The notes below the pieces were generated by a model. That model did no database searches, was not told the DNA's origin, and saw nothing but the letters and a program-made list of their open reading frames with translations. This document shows, in pieces, positions 46,351 to 57,240 of a DNA stretch of 64,000 nt. Both the position numbers and the translations under genes were made by a program. The DNA is from Omphalotus guepiniiformis (lineage: Eukaryota; Basidiomycota; Agaricomycetes; Agaricales; Omphalotaceae), in contig JAQOOI010000011.1 in the NCBI GenBank assembly GCA_028554645.1, positions 248,001-312,000 of the forward strand, given 5' to 3'. Position 1 is the first letter of the stretch; each line of letters begins with the position of its first letter.

Positions 46351-49313
46351 GGACAATGAGGATAGGGTCAGCGCTAGTAGTTGAACGAGTTGATGATACA
46401 CACAAAAAGTAAGATCCTCGTTCTCTTTATACGCACTAAAACCGACACGGGAACGGAATGTCTATTGTACCTCTTGAGCCGAAAGTTCAAAAGCGAACTC
46501 CTTTTCTAGATGATAAGCCGGCGGATGAGAGAACATGCGAGTACTTACCCGATGGCGGCTAGCCTTCCTTCATTTGAGCCAATGTCCAATCAAGGTAGAG
46601 TCTCGAGGTTCGCACATTAATAGCATTATTTGAACAATACAAAGACAGCACACACCTGATGCATATATATGCGCTCAATGGTAAGAATGAATATATAGCA
46701 CAATTGCCATATGGCTGTATGATGCCACGAGATGCTGCGTTGACGAAGATCGTGAGCTGTAAAAGATATTTAATACGAGGGAATGAACAGTGATGAAATC
46801 ATTCCGGAAATAAATGATATGCGATAAATTATCTCGAAGCCTTAAGGCCCGAGAGCGAAGGTCGACGAAACTAGAATAAATTTGGTCATCCGTTTCAAGG
46901 AGGTGATGGAGAGAAAGAGAACCTTCGAAAAAGTCGACTGTGGAATATTGCGCGGAACATTTGTTAGAGCTGGTTGGATCCAGGGAAGTTTAGCGACGCT
47001 AGTGAGAAAGAAAAGTACACACTTTAGACAAAGGTTCGTGAGCCCGTGTCTGCCCGTGTACATGTAGGTGACCTAAGCTCCATTCTGCGGTCGTAAAGGA
47101 ACAATCCTAGTAGTAGCCGATCCGCCTCCAGGTTCTGATAGTATTTGCCCGGGGACAAGGGTAGGCCTATGGAGATGACATAGAAGCATACAAGCGCAGC
47201 TGCAGGGATTTATCACGGGAGAACTCGCCAGAGTGAGAGGAGTTGCTAGCAGACAATTCAGTTGGAGAAAATGAGGGCGAGGGTGTAGGGTCGAGTTTCA
47301 CTGAAATTGCCATACGTCCGCCGCCCCATTAGGCCGACCTGGCTCTTCATCCTTCTCTTTGGAAACCGAGACCGAGGGCGGTGTGGCCATTCGCGACAGA
47401 GATTCTACATGGACCGCGCTTCCCGTTGAGTCGACCACGTTCAAGGCATATGCGTCTCTCAGCACCACTTTTTCACCACTTTCTGCTTGACGTAAGCGTC
47501 CGAATCAGCTACGTCGCCAGTTGAGGCATAAAGAGTTAGGTTTTGGGTTTTTAGACGTGAATCCTTCTGGACGTCCGTCAACACTCAACTATTTCGTCTG
47601 CTACGGACCAACTTTTCGACGTTAAACGGAAAGGACGAAAGCACGATATGGGGATAAAATAGTCAATAGTCACAGTCGGGGATATCACGGCGGTTCATCA
47701 CTAAATCGGGGGAAACATGGTGAGGCGTTGTGGGAATTTGAGTTTGATGTAGATAAGATATGTCATGATCACGGATTGTTATACCATATATGGATGGCAT
47801 CAGAATTACTCGAAATTTTGACATGTTATAATCTTGCTGCCACAATTGTACAATATTACAGGTGCCAGTAATTATTATTTCACTACCATGATTGGTGAGA
47901 ATTTGAAGGATTTATTTTACATATCTATACTGCTGTATATTTGTGCTGTATTTATTTTGCAATATTGTACACACTTACCTTTCCTCATACAATTTACGAG
48001 TTGATTATAAAATACCAAGTGACCACCAGCCAATATGTCACTAATGTAGCCTTTGCACATATGTGAAGAATTCCTACAGTAAGAAGCTTTTGTGTAGCAC
48101 ATAGCTCAGAGACTGTTAGCTGGATCTCAGCCTTGAGAATTATGGAATTATTTCGAACGAGCTCGATGCTCGAGTCACAAGCGATGCACACGCACTTAGT
48201 AAAATTTCTAAGAAGTCGGAGCTGGAAAATGATAAGCACCACCCGATAAGTAACCGCGCACCGGCATAGACCGGCATTCCGCAACGCGATCAGGTGACTG
48301 GCAACATACGGGCATTACAAAAGGCCGTGACTTCGTTGATTTATTTCCATCTCCTTCTCTTCCTCCAACCACCACCTCCACAACAATTCTGGGAATAGTA
48401 CGTTGGTTTCTTATATCTCAAACTTATTTATTTCTCACATCCTGGCCCTCAACCAGACACTATATTGTAGGACTGTGAAGTGGGCAGTCTGAAAATAGTA
48501 TGTTGGCTTTTATGTCTCAAATTTCTTTATTCCTCACATCCTGTTTTCTCACAGATACTTTATTGTAGGACTTTTTGAAGTGGGCAGACAAGTATGTCAT
48601 TCAATCTCTTTCGCAAATTTTTTTTTTACTAATTGGCTGAAGTAGACTTGATAGGACATACATATTATCTGGTACGTGCACTATTCTATTTATGGTGATG
48701 CTCGGCACTTAATAGTCAATTTTAGCTTGCCTCGCATGTACACAGGAGCGTCGCATGTAGTTAAATAGTCTTGTATATAGTCTACCCTGCGCAATGATAT
48801 ACAATTTTTATTATATTTGAATGTGTGCAAGGTCTCAAGATATATTTATTATTGTATTGAATAAGATATATTTGTTAGCTCAATATGAGGATATCCGAGA
48901 AAAATTTCTTATTGTGCTGTCTTGACATAGATTTTGTGTGTTGTATAAATGAAGTATAATAATTGTCGAAAAAAGTCCAAAGGTCTAATGAGTTAAAATT
49001 CCTTACAATTTGATGTATAATATTATGATCATATTATTGGTGTTACAGTAGATTACACGTATTACGCGGACTTATAATCCATCATGACAGGTCCCTGAAT
49101 TTAGTGATGTTGCCAGTGTGAGCCATTGCCCTTTGAAGCTGCCGGCCCTCAACAACCTTATTGGCGGCACGGCGGCACCGACGTATTTGTCCCTCACCCA
49201 CTGCGATGCTCAGATGAATGTCAGTTTTGGTGGGTCCTTTCTTGAATCACTATATGCTCTCAACGTTCATGCAGCTACACTACTGAATATTTGCGGCTAC
49301 GTTATTCTATATC
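46351..49313. other. AT-rich spacer, no gene seen
   Basis: About 3 kb, increasingly A/T-rich after 47650. It contains a 100-bp tandem duplication at 48391-48590 and no convincing coding sequence. It may hold degraded repeats that I cannot name. Confidence 0.4.
48391..48590. repeat. Tandem duplication, 100-bp period
   Basis: Two diverged copies share AATAGTA.GTTGG, TCTCACATCCTG, TATTGTAGGACT and GAAGTGGGCAG. Confidence 0.75.
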
Positions 49314-50082
49314 TCAATATATACCAGGTAAGAGCCTCCACGGAACTCTAGCTGCCCACTGATCCCATTCTTCCCCAAACTTTGCTTTCAGTAACTCATC
49401 TTCCTGAGGAGTCCGCTTTGTCAACATCCGCAACGTGTATGCCCAACCAAACATGCTAAATGATATCACTGTCCTCCCGAAAAATGTATCCAGGAATCCG
49501 CTTTCTCGTAGCCATGATCCTCGAGACCATATCATGAACAGTAACCCAAATACATTGGCATAGAATGCGGTGTATGAGGGATGGCGAACGATTTAATATG
49601 GACCCGTTGTGATTAGCTGGTGTTCCTTTTTCACGGTGACCTCATACGTGAAGAGCTTTCCCAAAAGCTTGTAGAAGGTCAACCGGAAGAATGCTGCAAC
49701 AGAGAGAGCGGCGATTCCAGCATAAAACGGCGTGCTGGATTGAAGCCGATTGACATTCCCATTGAACATGAGGGCAGAGACGAATCCCGAGATGAGTGAA
49801 CCAGTCTGAGGATAACACGACTTCAAAGCATTGACACCGATTGCCAGTGCCTCGACTGTAAGTAAACCTAATGGTACTATCTAGTGAATTGGAATATGTT
49901 GAACACTTTTATGCTGCACAGGTATTAACATACCCACCGACTGGATTTGCGCAGCACGCCCCCCAAAAAAGATCTCTCTAACTGATCGCTCACTCACTGG
50001 TATGGGAGGGTTGGGAGGTGTCCAGGCGATGCGGGTGCATATGACACCTAGTACCAGAATACGGGACCTTGAATAGAGACAT
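49314..50082 (-). pseudogene. Isoprenylcysteine carboxyl methyltransferase-like, copy 3, broken
   Basis: Same two-exon layout as its paralogues. Exon 1 (ATG 50082-50080) has one extra T after CCGTAT (near 50062), which shifts the frame before residue 10. Exon 2 has a stop codon, TAA at 49593-49595, where the others have Ser in GPYS(V/I)VRHP. Downstream, SRGSWLRESGFLDTFFGR and the VPWRLLPGIY end are well preserved, so the loss is recent. A chromovirus inserted 2 bp upstream of its ATG. Confidence 0.9.
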
Positions 50083-50084
50083 GG
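50080..50084. repeat. Target-site duplication, left copy (CATGG)
   Basis: CATGG directly precedes the 5' LTR and recurs at 56352-56356 after the 3' LTR. A 5-bp duplication is usual for Ty3/gypsy elements. Confidence 0.9.
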
Positions 50085-50536
50085 TGTTACGAATGTTTTC
50101 TTTTTTCATCTTATCTCATTGTTTGTACATATAGACACTTTTATTATCAGTAGATAACATCGTAAGTTATAGATCTAGGGTTATATTAAATACATACGTA
50201 TGTAGCATGATGATCGAGATCAAGCATGTAGACCTCAAGGCGATCACGATCATTAATGAAGTACTTGAGGCGATCGAACTCATGGTAGACACACGGTGTA
50301 TTAGTCAAGGGTTATAGCCCAGGGTTTAGGGTTTTATTTACGTATATAATAAGTCCGCTTAGGTAGATATTTCTTTAGCTTCGATCTTGTCAATAACTCC
50401 TCGAGTTTAGACTTGTACTTAGCATACTTCCTTGTATCGTCTCTGTTCTCAATTCCATTTTCTGCTTTTCTCTTACTCGTGTAAAACTAAGATCATTGTG
50501 TTTGGTTATTTGAGTTTATAACTCGAGTCGCTGACA
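50085..50536 (+). repeat. 5' long terminal repeat
   Basis: 452 bp. TATATAA is at 50343-50349, and about 30 bases later TTAGCTTCGATCTT (50375-50388), the likely start of the element's RNA. Confidence 0.95.
50343..50349 (+). promoter_or_regulatory. TATA box in the LTR
   Basis: TATATAA, 32 bases before 50375, a normal distance to a transcription start. Confidence 0.65.
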
Positions 50537-50537
50537 T

Positions 50538-50551
50538 AAGATCGAAGCTAA
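50538..50551 (+). promoter_or_regulatory. Primer-binding site complementary to the LTR's own RNA start
   Basis: AAGATCGAAGCTAA lies one base after the 5' LTR and is the exact reverse complement of 50375-50388. This is the arrangement of Tf1/sushi-type self-priming elements, where the RNA 5' end folds back and primes reverse transcription in place of a tRNA. Confidence 0.75.
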
Positions 50552-51071
50552 CACAACTCACCCGACCAACACAATTCAAGTTTGCCTTCTTGTTGCTATT
50601 TCAGTAGCAAGTAAGTTTCTCTTCACCTTCACACGCTTACTTCATTTTCTCCCTTTGATATTCGGGTTTCCGTCCGAATTAGGAATCTGTGCTCCATTAG
50701 AGTAATTGCGCCTATAGTACAAACGAGTAACGTTGAGTCCGACTCGGTACTGGCAGCAGAAAGCATCGTCTGATAACCAACCTTCGGGGAGGGGACTTTG
50801 CGCTTGGGGAACGAGGTGCACTCCTAGAAAGGCACGCCCAGGTTTACTCAGCAAGCAAGCACAGATTAGGAACTCGTCTATTAGAGGCAGAAAAGGTCCC
50901 GAAATCTCTTCGTGAGGTTACTGACGGACCGAAGTAAACTCTACCATTACGGAATCTTGGGGGAACTTTAGCAGTCTCTTCGAAGAAACCACTATCCCAT
51001 CACCTGTCACACCTTCATACAAATCTCTTGCATCATCTCCCTATTCTACCCGACCTCATACTCCTATCAGA

Positions 51072-51965
51072 ATGTCTGAAATCGAAACTTCGCGAGGAAA
51101 ATCACTCCTCAACAAACCCGATAACTTCACCGGCGTCAAATCCGAATTCAAGAATTGGCGTCGAAGACTCTTCACATACATCCGTGATAAGAAAAACGGT
51201 ATCACAACCGACGATGAAAGGATTGATGTTGCGATCTCTTTCATGAATGGGAAGCTTGTAGACGGATGGGTCAATAATTACTATAATACCCATTTTGACC
51301 AAGACAACGAGAAGTGGCAGAAGGACTGGGCGCAGTTCAAGCAAGCCTTGAACAAGGCGTTCCTAGATTCCGGTCTGCAGAGGACAGCGCAGGAGAAGGT
51401 GGAGTTGTTGAAGCAGGGAGCGGGGACGGCGGAGGAGTATTTCCAGGAGTTGGAGATACTGTTGACGGAGGCGGATTACAAGAAGGATGACCCGTATGTG
51501 GTGCGGCTCATTGAGAAGGGCATTAACGAGAAAACTATTGATGCCATCTACACGAGGGACGAGTTGCCCAAAGTGTACGAGGAATGGAAGGACGTAGTGA
51601 TCAAGATTGATCAACTATGGAGAAGGCGTCAGGAATGGCGCAAGAATCAGAATCAGAACCGACCGGCGTTTACGCCAAGAAGAGAAAGTCCGCAAAATGC
51701 GGCAGGAAGTGGTGATCGGAGAGACGCCACAGGAACAACCTTTGGGGGTACAGGTAAACCCATGGACATTGACGCGGCCCGAAGGAATGGGCAGTGTTTC
51801 AATTGCGGACAGAGGGGGCATATCTCGCGGGATTGTCCAGCGAAGCGGGGTCAGAGAGTGAGGCAGGTGAACGTGCAGGAAGAAGAGAAGAAAGAAGAAC
51901 AGCCGCCGAGCTGGTTCTTAAACTGGTTGAAATCGGACACGGGTTTTGTCAGAGCTCAGAAGTGA
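51072..51965 (+). CDS. Chromovirus Gag
   Basis: Structural protein of the retroelement's particle, 297 residues. Retrotrans_gag-like region at residues 15-150 (FKNWRRRLFTYI, GWVNNYYNTHF, ELEILLTEADY), then a Gln/Asn/Arg-rich linker and a CCHC zinc knuckle CFNCGQRGHISRDC (about residues 239-252), followed by a basic and then acidic tail. Start ATG 51072 is preceded by a 535-base leader. The stop TGA 51963-51965 lies in the loop of the frameshift hairpin. The pol frame overlaps by about 170 bases. Confidence 0.9.
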   Translation: MSEIETSRGKSLLNKPDNFTGVKSEFKNWRRRLFTYIRDKKNGITTDDERIDVAISFMNGKLVDGWVNNYYNTHFDQDNEKWQKDWAQFKQALNKAFLDSGLQRTAQEKVELLKQGAGTAEEYFQELEILLTEADYKKDDPYVVRLIEKGINEKTIDAIYTRDELPKVYEEWKDVVIKIDQLWRRRQEWRKNQNQNRPAFTPRRESPQNAAGSGDRRDATGTTFGGTGKPMDIDAARRNGQCFNCGQRGHISRDCPAKRGQRVRQVNVQEEEKKEEQPPSWFLNWLKSDTGFVRAQK

Positions 51966-54900
51966 ATACAGGTCCTTCTGAGTTAGAATCGGAACAGTCT
52001 AGTCTAGATCACAAGGACAGCAATTTTCACTTTGTATTTAATCATCCTGAGAATAAATTTGCTTCAGTATCTACAAAGTCCGATTCAAAACCTGTGAGAG
52101 AACGTTATCCGCCGAATTCACCAGAATGGATAGCGCAGAGAGTAAGGGAGGATGAGTCAGAACGAGCGGTGGGAATTTTGAGAGCATGGATGCCAACCTG
52201 TCGGGCCAGGGAAGCATCGGAAGAAACGGTTGCCCAGATCCGGTCATTGGACATTAGCGAAGCCGTCACAGCCGTAAAGTCACTCAAGAAAAACTTGCGG
52301 TTCGTAAAAGGTACTAAGGGCAGAGATCTCAAGCTGTCTGTTACAATTGATGACATCGAAAGTGGCAAGCAGATAGAAACATCGGCATTACTTGACAGTG
52401 GAGCAACGGGTTCTTGCGTCAATAAAGAATTCGTAGAGCGACATGGCTTAACTGTTAAGAAATTACCAGTAAAGATGCCGGTATACAATGCTGATGGTAC
52501 CTTAAACGAGGACGGTTCAATTGAAGGGTTCATAGAAGTCAGATTGGTAATGGGAGATCATGCGGAACGCATTGAACTTGCTGTTACAAATTTAGGCAAA
52601 ACGGACATATTTCTGGGACTCGATTGGTTAAGACGTCATAACCCCAATATAGATTGGAACGATTCAACCTTAAAGTTTGATCGATGTCCTAAGAAGTGTG
52701 GTTACATACCGTATTACCTAAAACCTGAATCCGACGCTGAAGTCCGGGAACTGGAAGAAGGGGATCGCTTGTTTTACCTGAATTGGGATGGATATCTTCG
52801 GAGTATGAACTTTGGAAAAGGCAAAAAGACTGAGTCAAAAGCAGACAAGTACGTCAATGAGTACAAGGATGTTTTTGATGAAGCCGATTTCCAAAATTTA
52901 CCCGAACGAAGACCCTGGGACCACGCAATTGAACTGAAGCCAGACTTTACGCCAGTAGATTGCAAGGTTTATCCATTAAATCCTTCGGAACAGAAAGTTT
53001 TAGATGAGTTCATTAAGGAAAATCTGAAATCTGGACGAATTAGACCATCAAAGTCACCGATGGCCTCACCATTCTTCTTTGTGGCAAAGAAAGATGGGAA
53101 ACTTCGACCCGTCCAGGATTATCGGAAATTGAATGAAGCAACGATAAAGAACAAATACCCGTTGCCACTCATTCAAGAACTCATTGATAAACTGAAGGAT
53201 TCGAAAGTATTTTCGAAAATGGATGTTCGATGGGGATACAATAATATCCGGATCAAAGAAGGTGATGAGTGGAAGGCGGCATTTAGGACTAATCGGGGGC
53301 TCTTTGAACCAACGGTTATGTTCTTTGGTCTCACAAATTCTCCGGCGACCTTCCAAGCATTCATGAATCATATCTTAAGGGATTTGATCAATGAAGGTCA
53401 TGTCATGGTGTACTTAGACGACATTTTGGTTTTTACAAATACAATCGAAGAGCACGAGTCAATTGTAAAACAGGTGTTAGATATATTACGACAACACAAG
53501 TTGTATCTTAGACCTGAAAAGTGCGAATTCGAGACCAGTAATGTCGAGTACCTTGGAGTGTTTGTAGGAAACGGACAAGTGCGGATGGATCCAAAGAAAG
53601 TCAAAGCGGTAAAAGAATGGAAAATACCAGGAAACAAGAAGGAAGTACAGTCCTTCTTGGGTTTCTGTAATTTCTACCGACGATTTATCCGAGGATTCAG
53701 TCAAGTGGCGAAACCATTGTCATCACTGACTGGGAATTCAAAGTGGGAATGGACAGAGCAGCAACAGCAGGCATTCGAAGAACTCAAAAGTAGAATTGCC
53801 GAAGAAGTTGTTCTAACCATACCCCGTGATCATGGACAATTCAGAGTCGAGGCAGATTCCTCAGATTATGCGAACGGAGCTGTCTTATCGCAAAAGATAG
53901 ATGGAAAATGGTGGCCTATTGCATTCAGATCTAGATCTCTAAATGAAACGGAACGTAATTATGAGATCTATGATAAGGAAATGATGGCCATTATGGATTC
54001 CTTAGCAGATTGGAGACAGTATCTGATGGGTGCGGAAGAGTCATTTGAGATCTATACAGATCATCAGAATCTTCAGTATTTCAAAAAGCCTCAGAAATTG
54101 AATCGTCGACAAGCCCGATGGATCACTGAATTATCCGAATATGACTTTACATTGATTCATAAACCCGGAAAGTCGATGGGAAAGCCAGATGCATTGTCCA
54201 GGATGGCCAATCATGAGACGGGGGAGAAAGACAATGAGGATGTGGTACTTTTAAAGCCGGAACTTTTTTCGATCAACAGACTAGAGATGCCCGAAGACGA
54301 GATCTTAGATCTTATCAAGAAAAAGTCAAAAGTACGGGATAATCTAGTGAATAAGGCTTTAGAAGGAAAAGAGAAGGATTGGGTCGAGTCAGAGGAAGGA
54401 ATTGTGACGTGGCAGGATAGGATTTACGTGCCTATTGATAATAGGTTACGGGGAAAGATCATCGGACTACATCATGATACCGTTCTGACGGGACATCCAG
54501 GACAGTTCAAAACCATGGAATTGGTGACAAGAAACTATTGGTGGCCGGGAATCACTCAGGATGTACGGAAATACGTTAAAGGGTGTGAAAAGTGTCAGGC
54601 CACTAAGATTCATCGAACCAAACCAACAGGAACACTAGTCACAAACAATGTTCCACAAGGTCCCTGGGAAGTCATAGGAACGGATCTGATCGGAGAACTA
54701 CCGGAAGCTGGAGGTTTTAATGCCATAAGTGTGACTGTGGACCATTTCACCAAACGAACACGTTTGGTACCCACACACATGTCGTTAACGTCTGAAGGAA
54801 TGGCCAGAATCTATAGGGACAAAATCTTTCCTATACATGGATTACCGAGAAAGATTATTCATGATCGGGGACCTCAATATCATTCCCGATTCATGAAGGA

Positions 54901-55888
54901 ACTATACCGGTTATTAGGCATTCAGGGGAGTTTCACAACGGCATATCACCCACAGACGAATGGACAGACGGAACGGATGAACCAAGAGATTGAACATTAT
55001 CTCCGGTTATTCATCAATCAACATCAGAACGACTGGCATGAATGGTTACCGACAGCAGAATTTGTGTTGAATGACAGAATACACTCAGCGACGGGTGTCA
55101 CTCCGTTCTATGCGGATATGGGACGACATCCGTATAAGGGAACAGCTCCAAGAACTCCGTCGGCAAATCCCACAGCACAGGAATTTGCCGATAAGATGAT
55201 CAAGATCAGGGATGAAGTAGGGGCAGCGCTTAAGAAGGCAAAGGAAGACATGACTCGGTATTACGACAAGAAGAGGAAACCATCAGTTGAATATAAGCCT
55301 AATGACAAAGTATGGCTTGAAGCGACAAACCTGACTTCTGATCGACCAATGAAGAAGTTGGATGATAAACGATTTGGTCCTTTTGAAGTCGTAAAGAAAG
55401 TTGGAGCGACATCGTATCAACTAAAGATACCGAAGACTTGGAAGAGGATACATCCAGTCTTTAACGAAGTTCTACTGTCACCCTATCATCCGCCTGAATT
55501 CTCCGAGCAGCCTAAGAATGATAATCCGCCACCAGTGATAGAAGGAGAAGAACCGGAGTTCGAAGTGGAAGAGATAGTAGATTCAGGGAAATATAGGGGA
55601 GGGAGATTTGGATACAAAGTCCAATGGAAGGGATACTCGCGGCACGAACAAACATGGGAACCATTAGCAAACCTTGCAAACGCAAAAGAAGCAATCGAAG
55701 AGTTCCATAAAAAATTCCCCACTAAACCACGACCACCTCAGTTAAGAAAGATTGAGGTCCCAATTTCCTTATTCCCGACATCATTGTTACGACCTATCCC
55801 TGAAGCATGTACGGAAGTAGTAGAAACAAAGAAGATGCCGACAGAAGCATTAGCAGTGAAGTTAGGACGATGGGGACATCGTCCCTAA
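51794..55888 (+). CDS. Chromovirus Pol: protease, RT, RNase H, integrase, chromodomain
   Basis: Open frame of 1364 codons in the -1 frame relative to gag; the real product probably starts as a Gag fusion by slippage at 51941-51947, so the ATG-like start at 51794 is only the frame limit. Order: aspartic protease ALLDSGATGSCVN (about 52381-52420); reverse transcriptase with YRKLNEATIKNKYPLP and YLDDILVF (about 53411-53434); RNase H with VEADSSDYANGAVLSQ and YTDHQNLQYF; integrase HHCC finger (HHDTVLTGH to CEKCQATK, about 54470-54600); catalytic D, D, E in GTDLIGELP, IHDRGPQYHS and GQTERMNQE; and a C-terminal chromodomain (VEEIVDSGKYRGG to YSRHEQTWEPLANL, about 55565-55720). All catalytic motifs are present. 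Confidence 0.95.
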   Translation: MFQLRTEGAYLAGLSSEAGSESEAGERAGRREERRTAAELVLKLVEIGHGFCQSSEVNTGPSELESEQSSLDHKDSNFHFVFNHPENKFASVSTKSDSKPVRERYPPNSPEWIAQRVREDESERAVGILRAWMPTCRAREASEETVAQIRSLDISEAVTAVKSLKKNLRFVKGTKGRDLKLSVTIDDIESGKQIETSALLDSGATGSCVNKEFVERHGLTVKKLPVKMPVYNADGTLNEDGSIEGFIEVRLVMGDHAERIELAVTNLGKTDIFLGLDWLRRHNPNIDWNDSTLKFDRCPKKCGYIPYYLKPESDAEVRELEEGDRLFYLNWDGYLRSMNFGKGKKTESKADKYVNEYKDVFDEADFQNLPERRPWDHAIELKPDFTPVDCKVYPLNPSEQKVLDEFIKENLKSGRIRPSKSPMASPFFFVAKKDGKLRPVQDYRKLNEATIKNKYPLPLIQELIDKLKDSKVFSKMDVRWGYNNIRIKEGDEWKAAFRTNRGLFEPTVMFFGLTNSPATFQAFMNHILRDLINEGHVMVYLDDILVFTNTIEEHESIVKQVLDILRQHKLYLRPEKCEFETSNVEYLGVFVGNGQVRMDPKKVKAVKEWKIPGNKKEVQSFLGFCNFYRRFIRGFSQVAKPLSSLTGNSKWEWTEQQQQAFEELKSRIAEEVVLTIPRDHGQFRVEADSSDYANGAVLSQKIDGKWWPIAFRSRSLNETERNYEIYDKEMMAIMDSLADWRQYLMGAEESFEIYTDHQNLQYFKKPQKLNRRQARWITELSEYDFTLIHKPGKSMGKPDALSRMANHETGEKDNEDVVLLKPELFSINRLEMPEDEILDLIKKKSKVRDNLVNKALEGKEKDWVESEEGIVTWQDRIYVPIDNRLRGKIIGLHHDTVLTGHPGQFKTMELVTRNYWWPGITQDVRKYVKGCEKCQATKIHRTKPTGTLVTNNVPQGPWEVIGTDLIGELPEAGGFNAISVTVDHFTKRTRLVPTHMSLTSEGMARIYRDKIFPIHGLPRKIIHDRGPQYHSRFMKELYRLLGIQGSFTTAYHPQTNGQTERMNQEIEHYLRLFINQHQNDWHEWLPTAEFVLNDRIHSATGVTPFYADMGRHPYKGTAPRTPSANPTAQEFADKMIKIRDEVGAALKKAKEDMTRYYDKKRKPSVEYKPNDKVWLEATNLTSDRPMKKLDDKRFGPFEVVKKVGATSYQLKIPKTWKRIHPVFNEVLLSPYHPPEFSEQPKNDNPPPVIEGEEPEFEVEEIVDSGKYRGGRFGYKVQWKGYSRHEQTWEPLANLANAKEAIEEFHKKFPTKPRPPQLRKIEVPISLFPTSLLRPIPEACTEVVETKKMPTEALAVKLGRWGHRP
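51941..51982 (+). promoter_or_regulatory. -1 ribosomal frameshift signal between gag and pol
   Basis: Slippery heptamer GGGTTTT (51941-51947) sits in the X-XXY-YYZ register of gag. After a 7-base spacer, CTCAGAAG (51955-51962) pairs perfectly with CTTCTGAG (51975-51982), extendable by a G-U and an A-U pair, with a 12-base loop. The -1 product continues into pol (GFCQSSEVNTG). Confidence 0.75.
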
Positions 55889-55899
55889 GGAGGGGGTCA

Positions 55900-56351
55900 T
55901 GTTACGAATGTTTTCTTTTTTCATCTTATCTCATTGTTTGTACATATAGACACTTTTATTATCAGTAGATAACATCGTAAGTTATAGATCTAGGGTTATA
56001 TTAAATACATACGTATGTAGCATGATGATCGAGATCAAGCATGTAGACCTCAAGGCGATCACGATCATTAATGAAGTACTTGAGGCAATCGAACTCATGG
56101 TAGACACACGGTGTATTAGTCAAGGGTTATAGCCCAGGGTTTAGGGTTTTATTTACGTATATAATAAGTCCGCTTAGGTAGATATTTCTTTAGCTTCGAT
56201 CTTGTCAATAACTCCTCGAGTTTAGACTTGTACTTAGCATACTTCCTTGTATCGTCTCTGTTCTCAATTCCATTTTCTGCTTTTCTCTTACTCGTGTAAA
56301 ACTAAGATCATTGTGTTTGGTTATTTGAGTTTATAACTCGAGTCGCTGACA
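55900..56351 (+). repeat. 3' long terminal repeat
   Basis: Identical to the 5' LTR except at 56087; the polypurine tract AAGGAGGGGG lies just upstream (about 55886-55896). Confidence 0.95.
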
Positions 56352-56356
56352 CATGG
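56352..56356. repeat. Target-site duplication, right copy (CATGG)
   Basis: Continues into CAATAAGAAGAG, which aligns with the ATGG(A/T)CAAT-type sequence upstream of the other copies' start codons. Confidence 0.9.
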
Positions 56357-56599
56357 CAATAAGAAGAGCGTCCGAACAGAGCCACCAGGGTGCGGGAAAT
56401 AACTTTTTTACTGGCTTAAATATGACATGGTTCATGTCAAATTCGTCAGTCGCCGTCAGTCGAAAATTACTCATGTATTAAAAACCCTGAGCCCGGTTGT
56501 TACTGAACAGAAGCGGATGGGTATCTAAAACCTCAGAACTTCACCCTTCGCATTGTGCTACACAGAATTCCAATGATTTTCCACATACATATGTTACAC

Positions 56600-57240
56600 T
56601 TCAATGGTCATAGTACTCTCAAAAGAAAGCTTTGAATTCAACAGCTCTACTAAACTTGGCCTCAGATCTTTCCGGGTTCAAAACTGCGCCACTGGGTATG
56701 TCATCTCCTTCATACCTACTGTCATCTTTGACAGATTCGGAAACCTGCGACACATGAACCTGCAATGGTTTTTTTGGGAAAGTTCACCTCAGATGACCCA
56801 TACATCAAAGGGTGATCAGAAAACCTGAGTGTGGGCATCCGGAACTCCTGATCTTGTTTGGCTGCACGGCTTAGACGGATGATAATCATAGAGAATGCAA
56901 TAGGCATGATAGGCATCAGCTAGAAAAAGTTGAGAATAGAACAGCTGGAATGTACAAGAAACCATACTCACAGTATCTTGAAAGACATATTGTACATCTG
57001 ACTGTAGACTATAGGCGAGGAGAGGTCGCAATCAGTGCGACTGAGTATAGGACACCAGAATCAATGAGAACACGGATGGCAAAGAAAAAGGAAAGTGCTC
57101 GATTGATTAGACTGTACACAAGCTGGAAACAATAAGCAACATGAAGGTACAGTAGCAGAAGAATAGGCTCAAGATGTGCAGAAGATGACACCAACATACA
57201 GTGTGCTCAGAGTTGAAGGTGAAGCAATGTCGTGTATGCT
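56600..57240 (-). pseudogene. Decayed repeated spacer unit S1
   Basis: Shares short blocks with the other methyltransferase spacers, such as CACATGAACCTGCAATGG (compare 58800-58815) and an ATAGGCGAGGAGAG-like block (compare 61015). On the minus strand the pieces look like exons of a hydrophobic protein with GTGAGT donors, but no frame survives. Identity unknown. Confidence 0.45.

Larger units (their letters stand above)
50085..56351 (+). mobile_element. Complete Ty3/gypsy chromovirus, 6267 bp
   Basis: LTRs (50085-50536 and 55900-56351) are 452 bp, start TGTTAC and end TGACA, and differ at one base (G 50272, A 56087). Flanked by CATGG. Between them are a self-complementary primer site, gag, pol in the -1 frame with a chromodomain, and a purine tract (GGAGGGGG) just before the 3' LTR. 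Both reading frames are intact. All this points to a very young, possibly still active copy. Orientation is opposite to the methyltransferase gene it hit. Confidence 0.95.

Noticed and set aside
46842..47063. 73-codon minus-strand frame upstream of methyltransferase copy 2
   Set aside because: Hydrophobic but featureless and without a match to the other spacer units.
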